DNA of 64,000 nt. Origin: Aedes albopictus (lineage: Eukaryota; Arthropoda; Insecta; Diptera; Culicidae). The stretch lies in NCBI RefSeq assembly GCF_035046485.1, contig NC_085138.1, positions 362,269,238-362,333,237 on the forward strand, given 5' to 3'. Position numbers and translations under genes: made by a program. Numbering within the stretch: the first letter of the stretch is position 1; every line of letters starts with the position of its first letter. Under the pieces are notes generated by a model. That model worked only from the letters and a program-made list of their open reading frames with translations, did no database searches and was not told the origin of the DNA. Below are positions 1-12,399 of the stretch, piece by piece.

Positions 1-653
1 CCTAAAGGAAACTATTTCTACAAAAATAATAAGAAGGCCGACGAATGTTGTCGATATGTGATGATTGATTTGTTCATATACTTAGGAAAATATAGAAACG
101 GAGCAACAACTACTTTTTGTATTTATTACGGCGTGTGCCATTTATAGGAACCCTGTACCAGTTATGGACACATTTTTAAATTTTGGTTCCACTTCGCATT
201 ATTTACATGCATTCCTTATGGGATAAGCCATAACTGGTACACTATACGAAATAGGGTGCTAAGAAGCCGAAATTTTAAAGAATATGATTTATTTCTACAG
301 TCGAACCTCCATGAGTCGATGTTCCTTGACTCGATATCGACTCATGGAGGTAATTTTTTCCATACTGAAAAATAATTTCTGGGTTACTATGATGGTCCCC
401 TCAAAAAACTGCCCAAAGGATTTTTGATCCACTACTCGATATTTCCTTGAGTCGATGGTCCCTTCAATATCGACTCATGGAGGTTTTACTGTATCATAAT
501 TTGAGCAAATTGTGAAGTTTGAATGAGTACAATCATCTTTTGTGAACGTGATCTTTTGCTCACAATTTTTTTCTTGTTGATTTGCATCGTTAAAGGTTGA
601 AAATCAACTATGGCGAATTTAAGGTACTATAGCCATAACTGGTACACTGAGCC
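1..653 (+). repeat. Dispersed repeat, copy A (TGTACCAGTTATGG family)
   Basis: The segment aligns by eye, over nearly its whole length, to the reverse complement of 19261-19745. Shared text includes the stretch around 'tatttattacggcgtg' and the terminal CAGTGTACCAGTTATGG (read on the minus strand at 653). Each copy carries the motif TGTACCAGTTATGG or its complement about three times. The family end is followed by TA in both copies, which would fit a TA-targeting DNA transposon, but the other end is not defined and this copy may extend left of the window. No coding capacity was seen. A younger MITE at 298-491 interrupts it. Confidence 0.75.
298..491. mobile_element. pogo-like MITE with TA target duplication
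   Basis: A 194-bp non-coding element with terminal inverted repeats: left CAGTCGAACCTCCATGAGTC, right (complement) CAGTAAAACCTCCATGAGTC. TA lies immediately outside each end (296-297 and 492-493). The sequence is absent from the related copy at 19.3-19.7 kb, which gives an empty-site comparison that confirms the insertion. The CAGT.AAACCTC ends and TA target resemble pogo/Tigger-type Tc1-mariner elements; the exact family is inference. Confidence 0.85.
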
Positions 654-3229
654 TAGATGATTTATTAATCCCGTTCCCAGTCCATAAGACAAATCGACTT
701 GAAAAGGCTCTTAGAACCATCATAAACCCAAAATAAAAGGTATAAGGTTTTATGACGATTCACGAACTCTCTTCAAGGCTAATTGGTCATCAAAATGTTG
801 CTTGCGAGGCCAATTTTCCAGGTGAATCCGTTGTGCTCTAAGGTATCACGCAGGTTATCCCAAACTTTTTTTGCGATTTTGGCGTTCCGCACCAACCCAT
901 ATTTAGATCTTGGGATCGTTATTCAAGCGTAGCGTTATCAGAGCTTGTACTCATGCTTCATTCTTCCAGCCGCTACTCGATCTACTGAGCACCACTTCCG
1001 TTTCTTGATCAGGATCAGGGTTGTTAATAGTCATCGGAGCTGAAGCATAATCACTGACGACAACGGGTAATAAAAAGTTTGCGTCACTGAGTCAGCAGCT
1101 CTTGAATATTTTTCTTCAAACACCGTCAGTCAGTTTGCTGGTCGCGACGAAAAAGTTTAGCCGTTTCTCTTTATTGGCATTTTCGTTGAGTGGCTTGCAC
1201 CGAACAGGGCAGGCGAACGAATAATCATCCTCACGGGAATGGCTGATCAGAACAAGAAATGCAAAAATGAAACACGCCTTCATTCGGAATCGAACCAAAA
1301 ACCTTCAGATTGGCAGCATAACACGCATACCATCAGAGCTAATTCAACAGCTCCGAAAAACCGAGGCTAAATCGTCAACAAAAGCTTGACTGGTTCGCCT
1401 TTTGTTTGCAATCGGATGCCACGGGACGAAAACATGTTCGTTTTTCGTCGTTGCAAATGGAGACAGAAGAGAATGACAAAAACTGTAGCTCTCTGTTTTA
1501 TTTTCGGTTCATCCTCGTCGTGGTTTCTTTGTCGGTCACTGATGATGACGCAAGTGACGGAGTTTTATTTACTGACGTTTTTTTTATTTTTTTTTGTCGT
1601 TGGTCGGTGACGAAACAGATGGTTACCAACCCTAGGATCATCTTGGCAGTGAAAGACCACGGCCTTATTGCATTTCGAACCATGTAGAACTTTGCTTGCC
1701 TCCTGCATTCATCTTGAGATCCATTTTTTGGACCCCTGGAACCAACTTGACCGTTTCCTCCTTCGGAGTTGACCATTCTTGATGATACTTGATTCAAAGA
1801 AATCTTATATGTAATTCTTGTTGAAACAAATTTTGTTTGCTTGGAGTTTTTTTTTACACAATCGTGTGAATAAAAATTCGTGCATAAAGAAAATTTAGTA
1901 ATTTGCCATATTTTTATTTGTTTATGGTTATGTACATCTGCAAAATACGTGTAGTGTGATAGGGTTTTTATCTTATTCCCGTCTATCTAAGCACCTATCA
2001 ATAATGGTCGAATTTATTCTTCCTCCCCGCATCATACCTCATGCCCCAAATTTGAATCAATTGCCTATTTAGCGTCCATGTGACGTAAAAAGATTGTGAA
2101 AAAACTACAATTATCCTAAAATGATAAGATTGAATAATTGTTCCTTGAGCACTGTTTTCGTCCAGTCCACGTCTATTTCGGGCACACCTTCTACGTGACT
2201 CTATGCTACAAATGATGATTAAAAATTATTATTCGATCGTGGATATTTGTTCGAAAAGAAATTCTTCGCAATCCAAAACAAATCATGTACGATTAAGCAG
2301 AAAGTTTTAAATTGAGATGGATGTAGCTTTGTAATAACGACCAAAATATGTCAAATCATGTTTTTGCCCACCAGATCATAATACGCCCTGTGTTTGTGAA
2401 ATACGATGTTTCCTATGCAGAATATCCACGTACACATTTGCTTGCATCCTCCCTAGGCGAAGACAAGTTTTTGATAACCCTTTACCGATAGAAAAGTGAA
2501 TATTTTGATTAATATTTTGAACGGCTTTTGCTGCGTTCTGCAGCAGTGAAATCTAACTTTGAGATGCTACAGACCCTTGTGGGGCGTGAATTGGGGGTTG
2601 GTTCAACAAGTGAACCTGACGAAGTGAAAATTGAACGTTGATGAAGAACAATTCGACTGGCTGCTGCTTTGGTGCGGTTGCCTTCGTCGTACGCAAAACG
2701 AGTAAAAATCGTCAACTCGTTTGTGGAGTGGAGACGCGCGATAGAATTTCCTTTTTGGCTAGTTTTTGCGTCGAAAAGTGGTCGGTTGTTAACGGCGGTT
2801 TGTGTATATTGATCCATTGTCAAATCATATCACCAACAATAGGTGACTCCCGGACTGACAATGTACCTGTCCCTACTTACAAAAAAATCCTTCCTGAGAC
2901 AAACGTGGAGATGCAGCGATTCGCGGTCTTTATAACAACGTTTGTCTTACTAACATTCCCTCCCATCCTCGATGACCGTAAGGACGTGGCCGGCGCCGTT
3001 ATTGTCCTCACTAAAGTTGAGAGCTCTCGAACTGTGAACATTGAGAATAGTATGCTAGTCCCAAGCCCTATTCATTGGTTCTTTGTGCAATTTCGATTGC
3101 TCCGGTCAATCACGGAGTAGCAACTACGAATTGTGCGGTCATCTATGCTCATGCTCATGCTCTAATGAGGTATTGGCAAAGTGAGTCATAATATCTGTTA
3201 GATTATCTATTTTCCGTCTGATATGATGG
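654..3229. other. Non-coding stretch, no gene supported
   Basis: About 660-800 resembles the dispersed 'gttttatgatgg..' repeat seen again near 24.9, 26.2, 37.4 and 46.1 kb. Around 1115-1800 and 2510-3120 there are overlapping open frames on both strands (the longest is 160 codons at 2638-3120, +), but none has a recognisable domain or motif. I treat them as chance frames or decayed repeat coding. No promoter or RNA gene was recognised. Confidence 0.4.
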
Positions 3230-3437
3230 GCGCAGTATCATAACGTCCGAGGCCATAAAGTCCCAGGACTTTATGGCGCATTTTTTCGGGGCATAACATC
3301 CGAACTTGCACATACGCCACGAAGTCACATAGGCACATTGGTTATTATGGCGCATCCAAACTTTTGGACGCTATTTCGCAAAAAAACGCGACTTAATGTC
3401 CGGGACTGTTTGGCCTCGGACGTTGTGATCCGGCCCC
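3230..3437. mobile_element. Foldback MITE (ATCATAACGTCCGAGGCCA termini)
   Basis: The left end at about 3235-3265 and the complement of the right end at about 3400-3437 share 'AACGTCCGAGGCCA' and continue as imperfect inverted repeats, including the AGTCCCAGGACT/AGTCCCGGAC segment. It is about 208 bp and non-coding. The exact ends and the target duplication are not clear. Confidence 0.6.
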
Positions 3438-3496
3438 TTAGTACATATGACGAAGTAAATTTTTACCCTATATGATTTTTTTGGATTATATGTAGG

Positions 3497-3702
3497 GTCT
3501 GTGACCATTTGGGCAGGAGCACCTATTTTGGGCGCTTGCTGCTATAACTCAGTCAATTTCAAACTGATTGACCTGATTTTTGAACATAGCTAGATACTGT
3601 GCCTTCCTGATCGTGTTTCAAAAATCAAGTCAATCGATTCAAAATTGTCTGAGTTATAGCAGCAAGTGCCCGGAATAGTTGCTCCTGCCCAAATGGTCCC
3701 AA
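3497..3702. mobile_element. Foldback MITE sharing the TATAACTCAGTCAATTT stem
   Basis: An inverted repeat of about 200 bp. The outer stem includes GACCATTTGGGCAGGAGC at the left and its complement at the right. The inner stem contains CTGCTATAACTCAGTCAATT. The same inner stem recurs in elements at 31.3, 31.95 and 55.25 kb with different outer termini. Non-coding, with no transposase. Confidence 0.7.
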
Positions 3703-5165
3703 ATCCTCCTTATGTTTTCTCAAGATTTTGTTGCCATGTTTGCTTCGGTCGTTTCCGTGACAAACGTTCACCATTCTCAATATATCTGATCGCCGCTACC
3801 ATCCCTGGACGTAATCGCCTCCAGGCACTTAGCTCTTCCACCGGTTTTCGAATTCTGGGACGACTCGATAATATGTTATCCGATGGCAATCGAAGGCTTT
3901 GTTTGCGCTTGCGAAATGGGACGCACACACTCGCGCTACCTTCAGCGCGGACCTCAGTCAGTGCCTCCAGAGAGCGTACGCAGTAACAACAGCCAGCACT
4001 GCAGCAGCAGTGGAAGCAAAAATTTTGCATTTGCATTACGCAATCATCAAACAGCACACAAAAGCAGCAATTATTTCGACACCTGTCCTCAACTTTTAGC
4101 GTCTTGACATGCGCATTTGCCATCTCATCAGCATCAGCATCGGCGGCGGCTTGAGAATGCAACACTCGTATGAAGTGCATCGAATGTACCTCGACGAACT
4201 GCATTATCCATTCGAATGGCAGCAATTGTGGTCCAGGTCAGGCCAAGCGCTGGCTGGTTAATTATACACATGCAAACACGATCTCGAACAACATTGTTTT
4301 CCAGCGGGCAGCCTCGGTCGAACAGCCATGCGGCGCGGCGGGGAAATCGTAATTCCGCCGGCCAATCTGGAGATATTCTCCGACGTCGTCGATTCAATTT
4401 CGACGCGGTTCGTGCGCCAACAAACCAATTACGGCTCATTTAGATGCTACCCTTTTGGCCTCTAATAACCACCGCCGAACTCGCGCCGCGTCGCGTCGCG
4501 TTGCGCGCGGGTGCACTATGCACTTGCGGAGTGTGCGCGTGTGCCTGGGTCTGACCCGAACATCTCCTAAGACTCTATTTAGCTAGACTGCTAGAGTCTT
4601 TTGCGGTTCCAAAGTCAATGAGACTCTCAACACTATTAGCTGCCTTGCCGTACAGTACAGTAGGTACAGCATCTGAAGCGCTTGTTGCTTTGGGCTCGTC
4701 AATGTGTAATTGCTGCTTCTGAAAAGCAATTTACCATGTTCCGTGAACCCCCGCGCGACACTGCACTGCGCACTGCACTGGTTGGTGTGTTTGGGGACAT
4801 TAATCCAATCAGATGATGATAATCGTATGGCTGTGGTGTCTATACATAATTGCACTCTGTCGGGTGTATAATTTTTCATGTTAGTGACAGTGTCATACTA
4901 GGATTGAATCTTATCTGAACAACATTCGTTGAGAATTGACCCCAATTGAGGGGAGACGGAGATCACAGTCTGCGGATATTTCTCGACTTTTAGACCAAGC
5001 GGAACCTTGCCTAATAGATGCCAAAACTTAATATAGAACCTGAAAATGTTGAGTTGTATGGTTGGTTTGGTGGCACACATCGTTCTCCTACATACATACA
5101 TTTATTTGCTCAACATCACATTTAAGATAAGACTTAATCAACAGAATTAAGTACGCCACAAAACT
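3703..5165. other. Higher-GC unique-looking segment
   Basis: Locally GC- and CpG-rich, notably around 4480-4560 (several GCGCG/CGCGTCGCG strings). No repeat match was seen within the window. Several short overlapping frames exist on both strands without recognisable domains. It could hold a promoter or non-coding exon of the surrounding host gene; this is inference from base composition only. Confidence 0.3.
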
Positions 5166-5169
5166 CGCT

Positions 5170-7330
5170 GCCGCTCTCCTTTCTTGGTCACGTCCAATGC
5201 TCGCCAAGTCACGCTGCGCCTAAACGCCTTCTTGTGCCAACCGGATCAGTTGCGAACACCAACCTTGCAGGGTTTTTGTCCGGTATTCTTACAACATGCC
5301 GTGCCCACCGTATGCTTCCGGCTTTGGCCAACTTCTGGATGCTGGGTTCGCCGTAAAGTGCAGCGAGCTCGTGATTCATCCTTCTCCGCCACACACCATT
5401 CATTTGCATACCGCCAATGATCGTCCTCAGTACGCGTCGCTCGAAAACTCCGAGTGCTTGCAGATTCACCTCGAGCATGATGCGTGTCTCGTGTCGTGAC
5501 CACCTTCTTAGCGTATTGTACATGGTGCACTTAGTGCATGGGTGAATCCTTTCAGTCCACAGCTTCTTCTGAAGCCCGTAGAAGGCACGACTTCTACTGA
5601 TGGTGTGCTTTCGTATTTCACGGTAAGCATTGTTGTCAGCCGTCAGTAAGGATTCGAGACGAATTTCTCCACCTCCTCGAAGGTATCCCCGTACTTAGGC
5701 GAACCCTGTCGTGTCGTGTACTTTGTTTTAGATGCATTGATCAACAGAACGACCTTTGCTGCTTCGCGGGTATACTATTCTGTTACCATTTCAAATGTTC
5801 TGGCGATAATGTTTCTGTGCGTATGCTGAGGCGACATCCGGTTGCTACAGTCGCTCAAGGTTGTACCGTTGCGGTCGCCGGTATCGTACATTATTGATGA
5901 CGGAAAGTTTTGGGCGCAGTTTGACCATCACCAGATAGTGGTCGGAGTTGATGTTAGCGCCACGATAGGTCCTGACGTCGATAATGTCGGAGAAGTGTCT
6001 TCCGTTAATCAGAACATGGCCGATTTGCGATTCCGTCTGCTGTGGTGATCTGTGCTGGAAGAAGGTGCTACGGATGGCCATGTTCTGGAGGCGGCGGATA
6101 GGTGCCAAAATGTCGAAAGACAAAACGTCGAAAGACAACACGTCGAAAAGTCGAAACTAATGTTTTGCCCGACACTGTGTTGTACAATTCTGGCGGCATG
6201 GTCACTTCTGCAACGCTGTAGTGATCGGCAAGATGACCTCGATACCGATAAATGGGGGTTTGGGGACCCTGGCGGTTTTCAGTGGGCTGGAATGGCGGTC
6301 TTCAGCGATGTGGAGTTGGTTTGGACGAACAAGCGCTTTCATTGGACGAAACTAGTTCACGACGACAAGGCAGCTCTTTTGTAGAACCGTGAAGAGAATT
6401 CTCCTAGATATTTAGGGCCACGGCCCGTGAACAGTCCTCTTTGACATGAATGGCATCCCGCCAGAGGTTTTGTGGTCTTTGTCTATTAGATGTTGTTGAC
6501 TACGGAGGTCACCTTGACCGATTATTTAAATGTTCGACCAGAACATATGATGCATTTAAAAAACAACGGTAAGAAAGTGAAAGAATGGGTTTCCTTTAAA
6601 AGAATAAAGAACTCACTATTCGCTTGGATTACTCGTTTCAAAGTTTTGTCTTTTCGATGTTTTGGCATTCGACGTTTTGTCTTTCGACGTTTTCTCCCTA
6701 AACCCTGAATTCCTCCTTTTGGCCTATCTGACCGTTCAGGTCTCTTATGATAATCTGGACGTCGTGGCTTGGGCAGCGGACGTACTTGCGTTCGAGCTAG
6801 CATAGCATAGCATGTCGTAGCATGGATACTTGCACAAATCGTGGATGGAGTTGCAAAGATAAGTATATCCATCGCCATTGTAGATGTCGCTAAGCGTTCG
6901 ATCTGCGCGTGAAATGCGTCTTTGTCATCATCAGGGCTTCCGGGCGAGGGCTGTATGCCGCCTATCACTATAAAAGCTGTTCCGAGAGCAAGTGTGTTGC
7001 CGCAAGTCTGGTAGATGGTATACCTATAAACGTTCGCATCATAGATCCTCCTGTGCAACACACCTCCTATAGCGCTATGATTCCGAACCCGCGGTGCTTC
7101 AGTATATCGGCGAGTATGCGGGTGCTCCCGATGAAGTTGAGAGATCTGCAGTTCCACGTACAGAGCTTCCAATCGCAAGTTTCTTTTCGTTGCTGTGATG
7201 GTCGCCCTTGGTCTCGGCTCGCATTCTTTTCTTGTTTGTCTCTTGTTGTTTTCTTGTTGACGGTGCTAGTCTTTTTACGGCTGGCTCGCAGGGCCTGACA
7301 CCAACTGATTAACCCAGGGAGCTGGGCTTA
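5170..7330 (-). pseudogene. Decayed RTE-like non-LTR retrotransposon
   Basis: Read on the minus strand, about 7180-7060 gives an endonuclease start (W-N-C-R-S-L-N, then ILKHRGFGIIAL followed by a stop), an APE-type N-terminus. About 6060-5850 gives the endonuclease end, with IDHVLI-like and SDHYLV residues around 5970-5930. About 5760-5200 gives the end of the reverse transcriptase ORF: INASKTKY, then LRTIIGG, RRRMNHEL and a GHV-type RWARHV segment. The central RT palm is missing, and frameshifts and stops are frequent. A MITE at 6105-6712 splits the endonuclease. The RTE (JAM1-like) assignment rests on the layout and tail; another clade is possible. It is a dead, internally deleted copy. Confidence 0.75.
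6105..6712. mobile_element. MITE with ACGTCGAAAGACAAAA subterminal repeats
   Basis: Tandem copies of 'ACGTCGAAAGACAA' at about 6110-6150 and their complement (TTTTGTCTTTCGACGTTTT) at about 6640-6700 form the two ends of a roughly 610-bp insert. It separates the N- and C-terminal parts of the endonuclease in the surrounding non-LTR relic, so it arrived after that element. No coding potential was recognised. The boundaries are approximate. Confidence 0.7.
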
Positions 7331-7540
7331 CCTTCCCGGAAGCTACGGGTTCTGCAGAGTATCTTTTTAAGTACCATGTTGTTGAATCCAATACTAAATG
7401 ATATTCGTAAAGAAATTGTTTAAAGTAGGCATGTTCTGGCAGAAATACGTGTGATCAATTTCGACCCGGATCGATTTAAACCCGGTTCACGGTACTGCGG
7501 TGATTATACAACTTCACTTGGCACTTTGTCTTATTACAAC

Positions 7541-7926
7541 ACTTCAGACTCTAGTTTAATTTAAAAACACTTCACTAATACTTTACTTTTGCAAAAGAAA
7601 ATAAAAAATGAATAACTCTTTTAAAGAAAAACTAGAAAGGACGAGCAAATTCCTTTTAATTCTACTACTGTGCTTATCTTCGGACAGATAGGCCTATTTC
7701 GTCTGTGACTTACAGACTTCTTCAGTGTCAAGTGCTTGACACTGAAGAAGTCTGTAAGTCACAGACGAAATAGGCCTATCTGTCCGAAGATAAGCACAGT
7801 AGTAGAATTAAAAGGAATTTGCTCGTCCTTTCTAGTTTTTCTTTAAAAGAGTTATTCATTTTTTATTTTCTTTTGCAAAAGTAAAGTATTAGTGAAGTGT
7901 TTTTAAATTAAACTAGAGTCTGAAGT
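7541..7926. repeat. Perfect 386-bp inverted repeat (192-bp arms)
   Basis: The arm 7541-7732 reads as the exact reverse complement of 7735-7926 in my base-by-base comparison, with only TG (7733-7734) between them. Symmetry holds around 7733.5 with no indels. Transcription would give a very long perfect hairpin. It carries no ORF of note. It could be a very young foldback element, a recent inverted duplication, or a read/assembly fold-back artefact. Confidence 0.9.
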
Positions 7927-8448
7927 AACAAGTTCTACTAAAAGCTCTAAAGTAATAGTAAAGTTATTACAACAGTTCAACACGCTTAGGTGTATGAATA
8001 AAGTCGCATAAAGGCAAAGATTACCTCGTTGAAGTAAACATATGAACTCGTAAAAGTGTGAAACATCTCGTGAAATGTGATTTTATATGTGATGACAATG
8101 AATGCGCTCCTGTTTGATTGAGAAAGTAGTGTCAAACAGCTACACCAAGGTAATAAGCCATCATGATGTGGCAATGCATTGTGGTTAGTAAGTCATCTTT
8201 TTTGATTGCGTGATCCTAATAATCAAAAATGGTTGGCGCTGGTCATAAAGTTGTATTGAAAGCTATTCGGAAAATCTCGCTTCAGATAGTCTGCCAAATC
8301 CGTACAGCGTACGTGAACCAAGAACAAACCCTGAGATGAGTTAGAATGTCATGATTATTGATCAGCCTCTTTCATAAGTAGTGTTTGGTGTTAAGTGTGA
8401 AATGCGGCTCATGAATCCTATGGTCATTACTTCGAAACAGAGGTATTA
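7927..8448. other. AT-rich spacer
   Basis: No gene, inverted repeat or recognised element was seen apart from a short TTATTACAAC shared with the left flank of the palindrome. Confidence 0.35.
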
Positions 8449-8827
8449 GACACATTCTACCGTGACGTTACAACGTTTTGGCGCATTCGTAGCAAGATTT
8501 TCCACTATAACTCATAAAAACGATTGTAAACCTCAAAATATTTTTTCATATTCGGATTCCTTGTAAAATTTCTGATATATTAGACCTATTGAACATTTAG
8601 TTTGCATTAGAAAAACGTGTTTAAAATGCGTATTTGTAGCGTGACGTTACAACGCGCTAGAATACAACCCTCTCTACCGCGCTACGAACATCTTAAAAAA
8701 TCTGCTCGGATTTTTATGATATTCTAATTTTTTTTCTACCACTGAAATTTATTGGTTGGTTTTTCAATTCAATGAAATAAAACATATAAATATCGGATTT
8801 GTTTTTGAATAATCGACTTTAACATTT

Positions 8828-8887
8828 CGTGACGTTACAACGCCCGTTCAGTTTCAAACAGGGTTCTGCTCTCGTTGTAACGTCACG
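8828..8887. repeat. Short inverted pair of the CGTGACGTTACAACG motif
   Basis: The direct motif at 8828-8842 and its exact complement at 8873-8887 are separated by 30 bp. With flanking T/A bases the paired arms reach about 18 bp. TGACGT resembles a CREB/ATF core, but the function is unknown. Confidence 0.7.
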
Positions 8888-9299
8888 AAAATGCACATCA
8901 TGTTAGAATCAGAATAATCAGCCAAATCTGCCCTAATTTGTGATTATGTTATTGCATTATCTTCACTGCTGCAAGGGGAACTTAACACTATTGAAAATCC
9001 GTTTTGTGATAAATGGCTCGGAGGGCCAAGTTATTGCTATCAGTAGTATGAATATTCCTTCATAAAGGTTAATGACAACGACACCCATCTTCGGTTTAGT
9101 ACCACCCATATTCTTCTAGTTTTGTCCCAAAGACTAGCGCGCTGAGATCAATTACTTCACACCGCCAGATATTTAGATTTTTCAGCATATAACTCATCAT
9201 ATACTATCGAGATAAACATTTTTTTCAATAATCTATGCAATGTCAACTATTCAAGTGAAAATGTTTTAATTTGTTTACGAGAATTTATTGAATCAAAAG

Positions 9300-11560
9300 C
9301 AAACCAGAGGATTTATATACCACTTAGGACCCTTAGATCAACTTCTGTGATCTCAGAGACAAATAGACCTAAGAGTGATAAAAAATCTTAATTACTTAGA
9401 GAGTTGGTGTCTTTGGAAAATTTGTTTGATAAATCAAAGACTTACAGCTAATTTACCATTTGTAAGATTTCGCCACTGGCCGATGCTAATCAAAAGTTTG
9501 TAATAGTTTGCAAATGATTTCTCAAAAAGTTTCCTACAAGTTTTGACTAATTGACTAGTTTCTCGTATAAAATTGGTGAATGTTTGGGCACTTTTTAAAA
9601 AGTTCCAACTTTTCTTTTATAAATAAATATGATGTGCATCGTTTTCCAAAATTTCAACTACCACTAGGCAAGAACAACCTTAAACCAAACGACTTTTAAA
9701 CTGAAGATAGCTAAAAAGTTAAATAACTCTCTAAGTAATCAGGGTCCTGAGATACATGAGTCGGTGATTCTTGTGATATCAAAGACAGGTAACACTGACA
9801 TAATTTCCATTCCATAGGGGAGACTAGGTAGACTTGATCTATTTTTCTTGATTTGCCTGTAACTTTAATTAAAACAAAAAACTAGATCCGATTATCGTAC
9901 AGACCTGTCACTCTGTACGAAAATCGGATCTAGTTTTAAGCATCTATTGCAAGTTTATACACAACAGAAATGCTTACATTTATTGTTGAAGTTTTCAAAA
10001 CTATGTTTTTGGGACATGTCCTATGATGCATTTTACAAAAATGGATGACACTTGATCCCCTTTTAAGCACATGGTTAATTTTAAGGGAAAATAACTTCAG
10101 AGGCTTGATCTCCATGATGTGTATTAAAATAATAATTATCTGACACATTTTATCATTGAATATACTAGAATTGCAAGTAAATCGATAGTTCCAAATAGAA
10201 TTTTATTTTTCATGCATATAATATGTGTGTAACCCTCGAAGGATCAAGTCTCCCCATATCAATATTGTTTATACTAAGCTAATTTACCTAAAGCATGTTT
10301 ATAAAAATCTTAGTTGGATAAATAAGATTGATAGTACTTTATTTCAACTATGTGCTGTGGAACTTTGACACGATTTGGTTCATTTTTCACAAAGTTTTTG
10401 AGACTTTTAGGAATCTTTTAAAAGATTTCTGAAGGACTGAAAACAAACTGTCAGTCGTTAAAAAAATAGTAGAATGGACAATTTGTCCAGACGTAGTTTT
10501 GGAAAAAAATATGTTAGAAGAAAATTGTTTTTGAATCCAAGAAAACATGGGGGAACAACTCTCCCCAGGGATCAAGTCTCCTCAGTCTCCCCTGTATTTC
10601 AAGATCTTTATTATTTACACAGTTGGTGTCCCCGACAAAGTTGTTTGGCTGGTCAAGAACTTTCAATTGATGGGCCGTATGATTTCAAATCCTTCCACTA
10701 GGTGGCGGTAGAGAGTATACACATTTTTAGTTTCGTTTATCTCAGGATCCTGAATAATTAGAAATATTGTTGCTTCGGTAAAATTGTTTGGTAGATCAAA
10801 AACTTTCAGTTTAATAGCCGTTTGGTTTTCATTTCTGCCGCACCGTGGCGCTAGTTGCAAATTTACAAAAGCATACCAATTTTATTAATTATCTTGAAAA
10901 CATTCAACAAGCCGTAACTTTAAAAAAAATACCAAGAATTTTCAAATTTTGACTGATAGTTTCTCATCTTGTTATCTGTAAATGCTACAAATTTGGACTT
11001 GATTGGTTAGCTCTACACGGAGATGGAGTGCTTCAAACAGAATACATCTTTTTGATTGTTGTTTTATTAACTCTTGTATCTTGGGACCAAGTGAAACAAA
11101 TCAAATCAATTTTTGAAGTAATTTTGAGTAATATGTTGGTCTTTAATTACCATTTGATTCGAATACAATATGTCCAAAGTGAAAAAAGTTCCAGCTTGTA
11201 GAATACTTTTTGAGAAATATTAATCATTTACCAGCTTTTGCAAAATGGAAACTAGCGTCTTCTAGTGGCGAAATCTCGCATCAAATGGTTAAACCACTGA
11301 AAGTCCTCGACTCACCAAATTTTGCCGAAGAAACCATCTTTCCAAGTAATTGGGGTCCTGAGATACATGAAATTTGGAATTTGTAAGTTCTCTACCGCCG
11401 CTTTTTTTGTGGAACTTTAAACCATACTATCCATCAACTGTAAGTCTTTGACCAACCTAACAACTTTGCTGAAAACACCAACTCTCGAAGTTATCAATTC
11501 CCTGATATATACGAGATGGTAATTTTGTCAGTGTCTCGTCTGTTTGGCTCTGATATCATA
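9300..11560. repeat. Degenerate satellite-like repeat (period roughly 125 bp, both orientations)
   Basis: Recurring phrases are 'gtcctgagatacatga', 'aactctctaagtaat', 'cgccactggc/cactaggtggcg' and 'aactttcagt..'. They appear in diverged units near 9330-9480, 9710-9760, 10630-10860 and 11260-11520, some inverted. Related text also occurs near 16.8 kb. No coding function was seen. A clean period needs a dot plot. Confidence 0.55.
9877..9937. repeat. Small hairpin
   Basis: AAACTAGATCCGATTATCG at the left pairs almost perfectly with the complement ending at 9937, around a short loop containing GACCTGTCACT. It is a likely remnant of a foldback element. It is not a terminator in this eukaryotic context. 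Confidence 0.7.
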
Positions 11561-12399
11561 AAAATGATTGGTTTGAGTGGCATTTTTACAAGATCGCAGT
11601 ACAATTACAATTAAAAACTTTTTTGGAATTTGTATAGAGCGTAGATTTTGGCGAAACATCACCTCCCTCTCTGTCCTTCAAGAGTCTACGTAGTTTATGA
11701 AAGTGACTTAATGGAACGCAATTTATGAATGATACCTTGAAAAAGGGCTCATACAAAACGAGAAAGAAATTGGTTTGGAATATAGAACTACCTTTGTCCA
11801 CTGCAGAAGCCGTCCACGCCAGAGAAATTTGGTCTTTTCCACAGAACTTTTTTTTCGTGACGTTACAACGCAAACTTCAACCAGGTGAAACTCAGGCGTC
11901 AGTGAACCGATTTCCTTTGTTTTAATCTCATTTAAAAGATATTCTGGAGTACAAAGACCATACAAAATTTCAAATTTGAAACTTGTTCCGAATTTAAATA
12001 AATTTCATAAAGGTTGATTTTCCGTGACGTTACAACGCTTTAAAAACCTATACTTTGACCAACCATACCTCATAGTTGTAAAGTATTACAATTAAAATTA
12101 TTTGTATGCTAAACAATTTACATACATTTATCTGTTAATCATGGAAGACTTTTGAAAAATTAGTGCATTGGTGTTTAAAATACGGCAGCTTTGATGAATA
12201 GTGTGTCTAAATACCTTAAAATCACGATTTTATTGTTAATCTTAACCGTCATTCAATAAATATTTATTGTTACATTAATATCATGTTGAATACATTTTTG
12301 GACGACAAAAGTAGTGTAGAATGTTATAAAAATGTGAAATATGCCAAATTTCAACTTTGAAAATTTAGTATTGATGATACGGGGCCCGTAGAATGTGTC

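Larger units (their letters stand above)
8449..12399. mobile_element. Candidate 3.95-kb non-autonomous DNA element with subterminal 15-mers
   Basis: GACACATTCTAC at 8449-8460 is matched by its complement at 12388-12399, and ATTA lies directly outside both ends (8445-8448, 12400-12403). CGTGACGTTACAACG occurs exactly at 8461-8475, 8640-8654, 8828-8842, 11856-11870 and 12023-12037, and inverted at 8873-8887, clustered toward both ends as transposase-binding sites would be. No transposase was seen; the interior carries a satellite-like repeat. Caution: the 12-mer terminus also occurs at 20131-20142 without such context, and 12 bp is short. Confidence 0.4.

Noticed and set aside
2638..3120. 160-codon + strand ORF
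   Set aside because: No motif or family resemblance; an overlapping open frame exists on the other strand. Kept only in the regional note.
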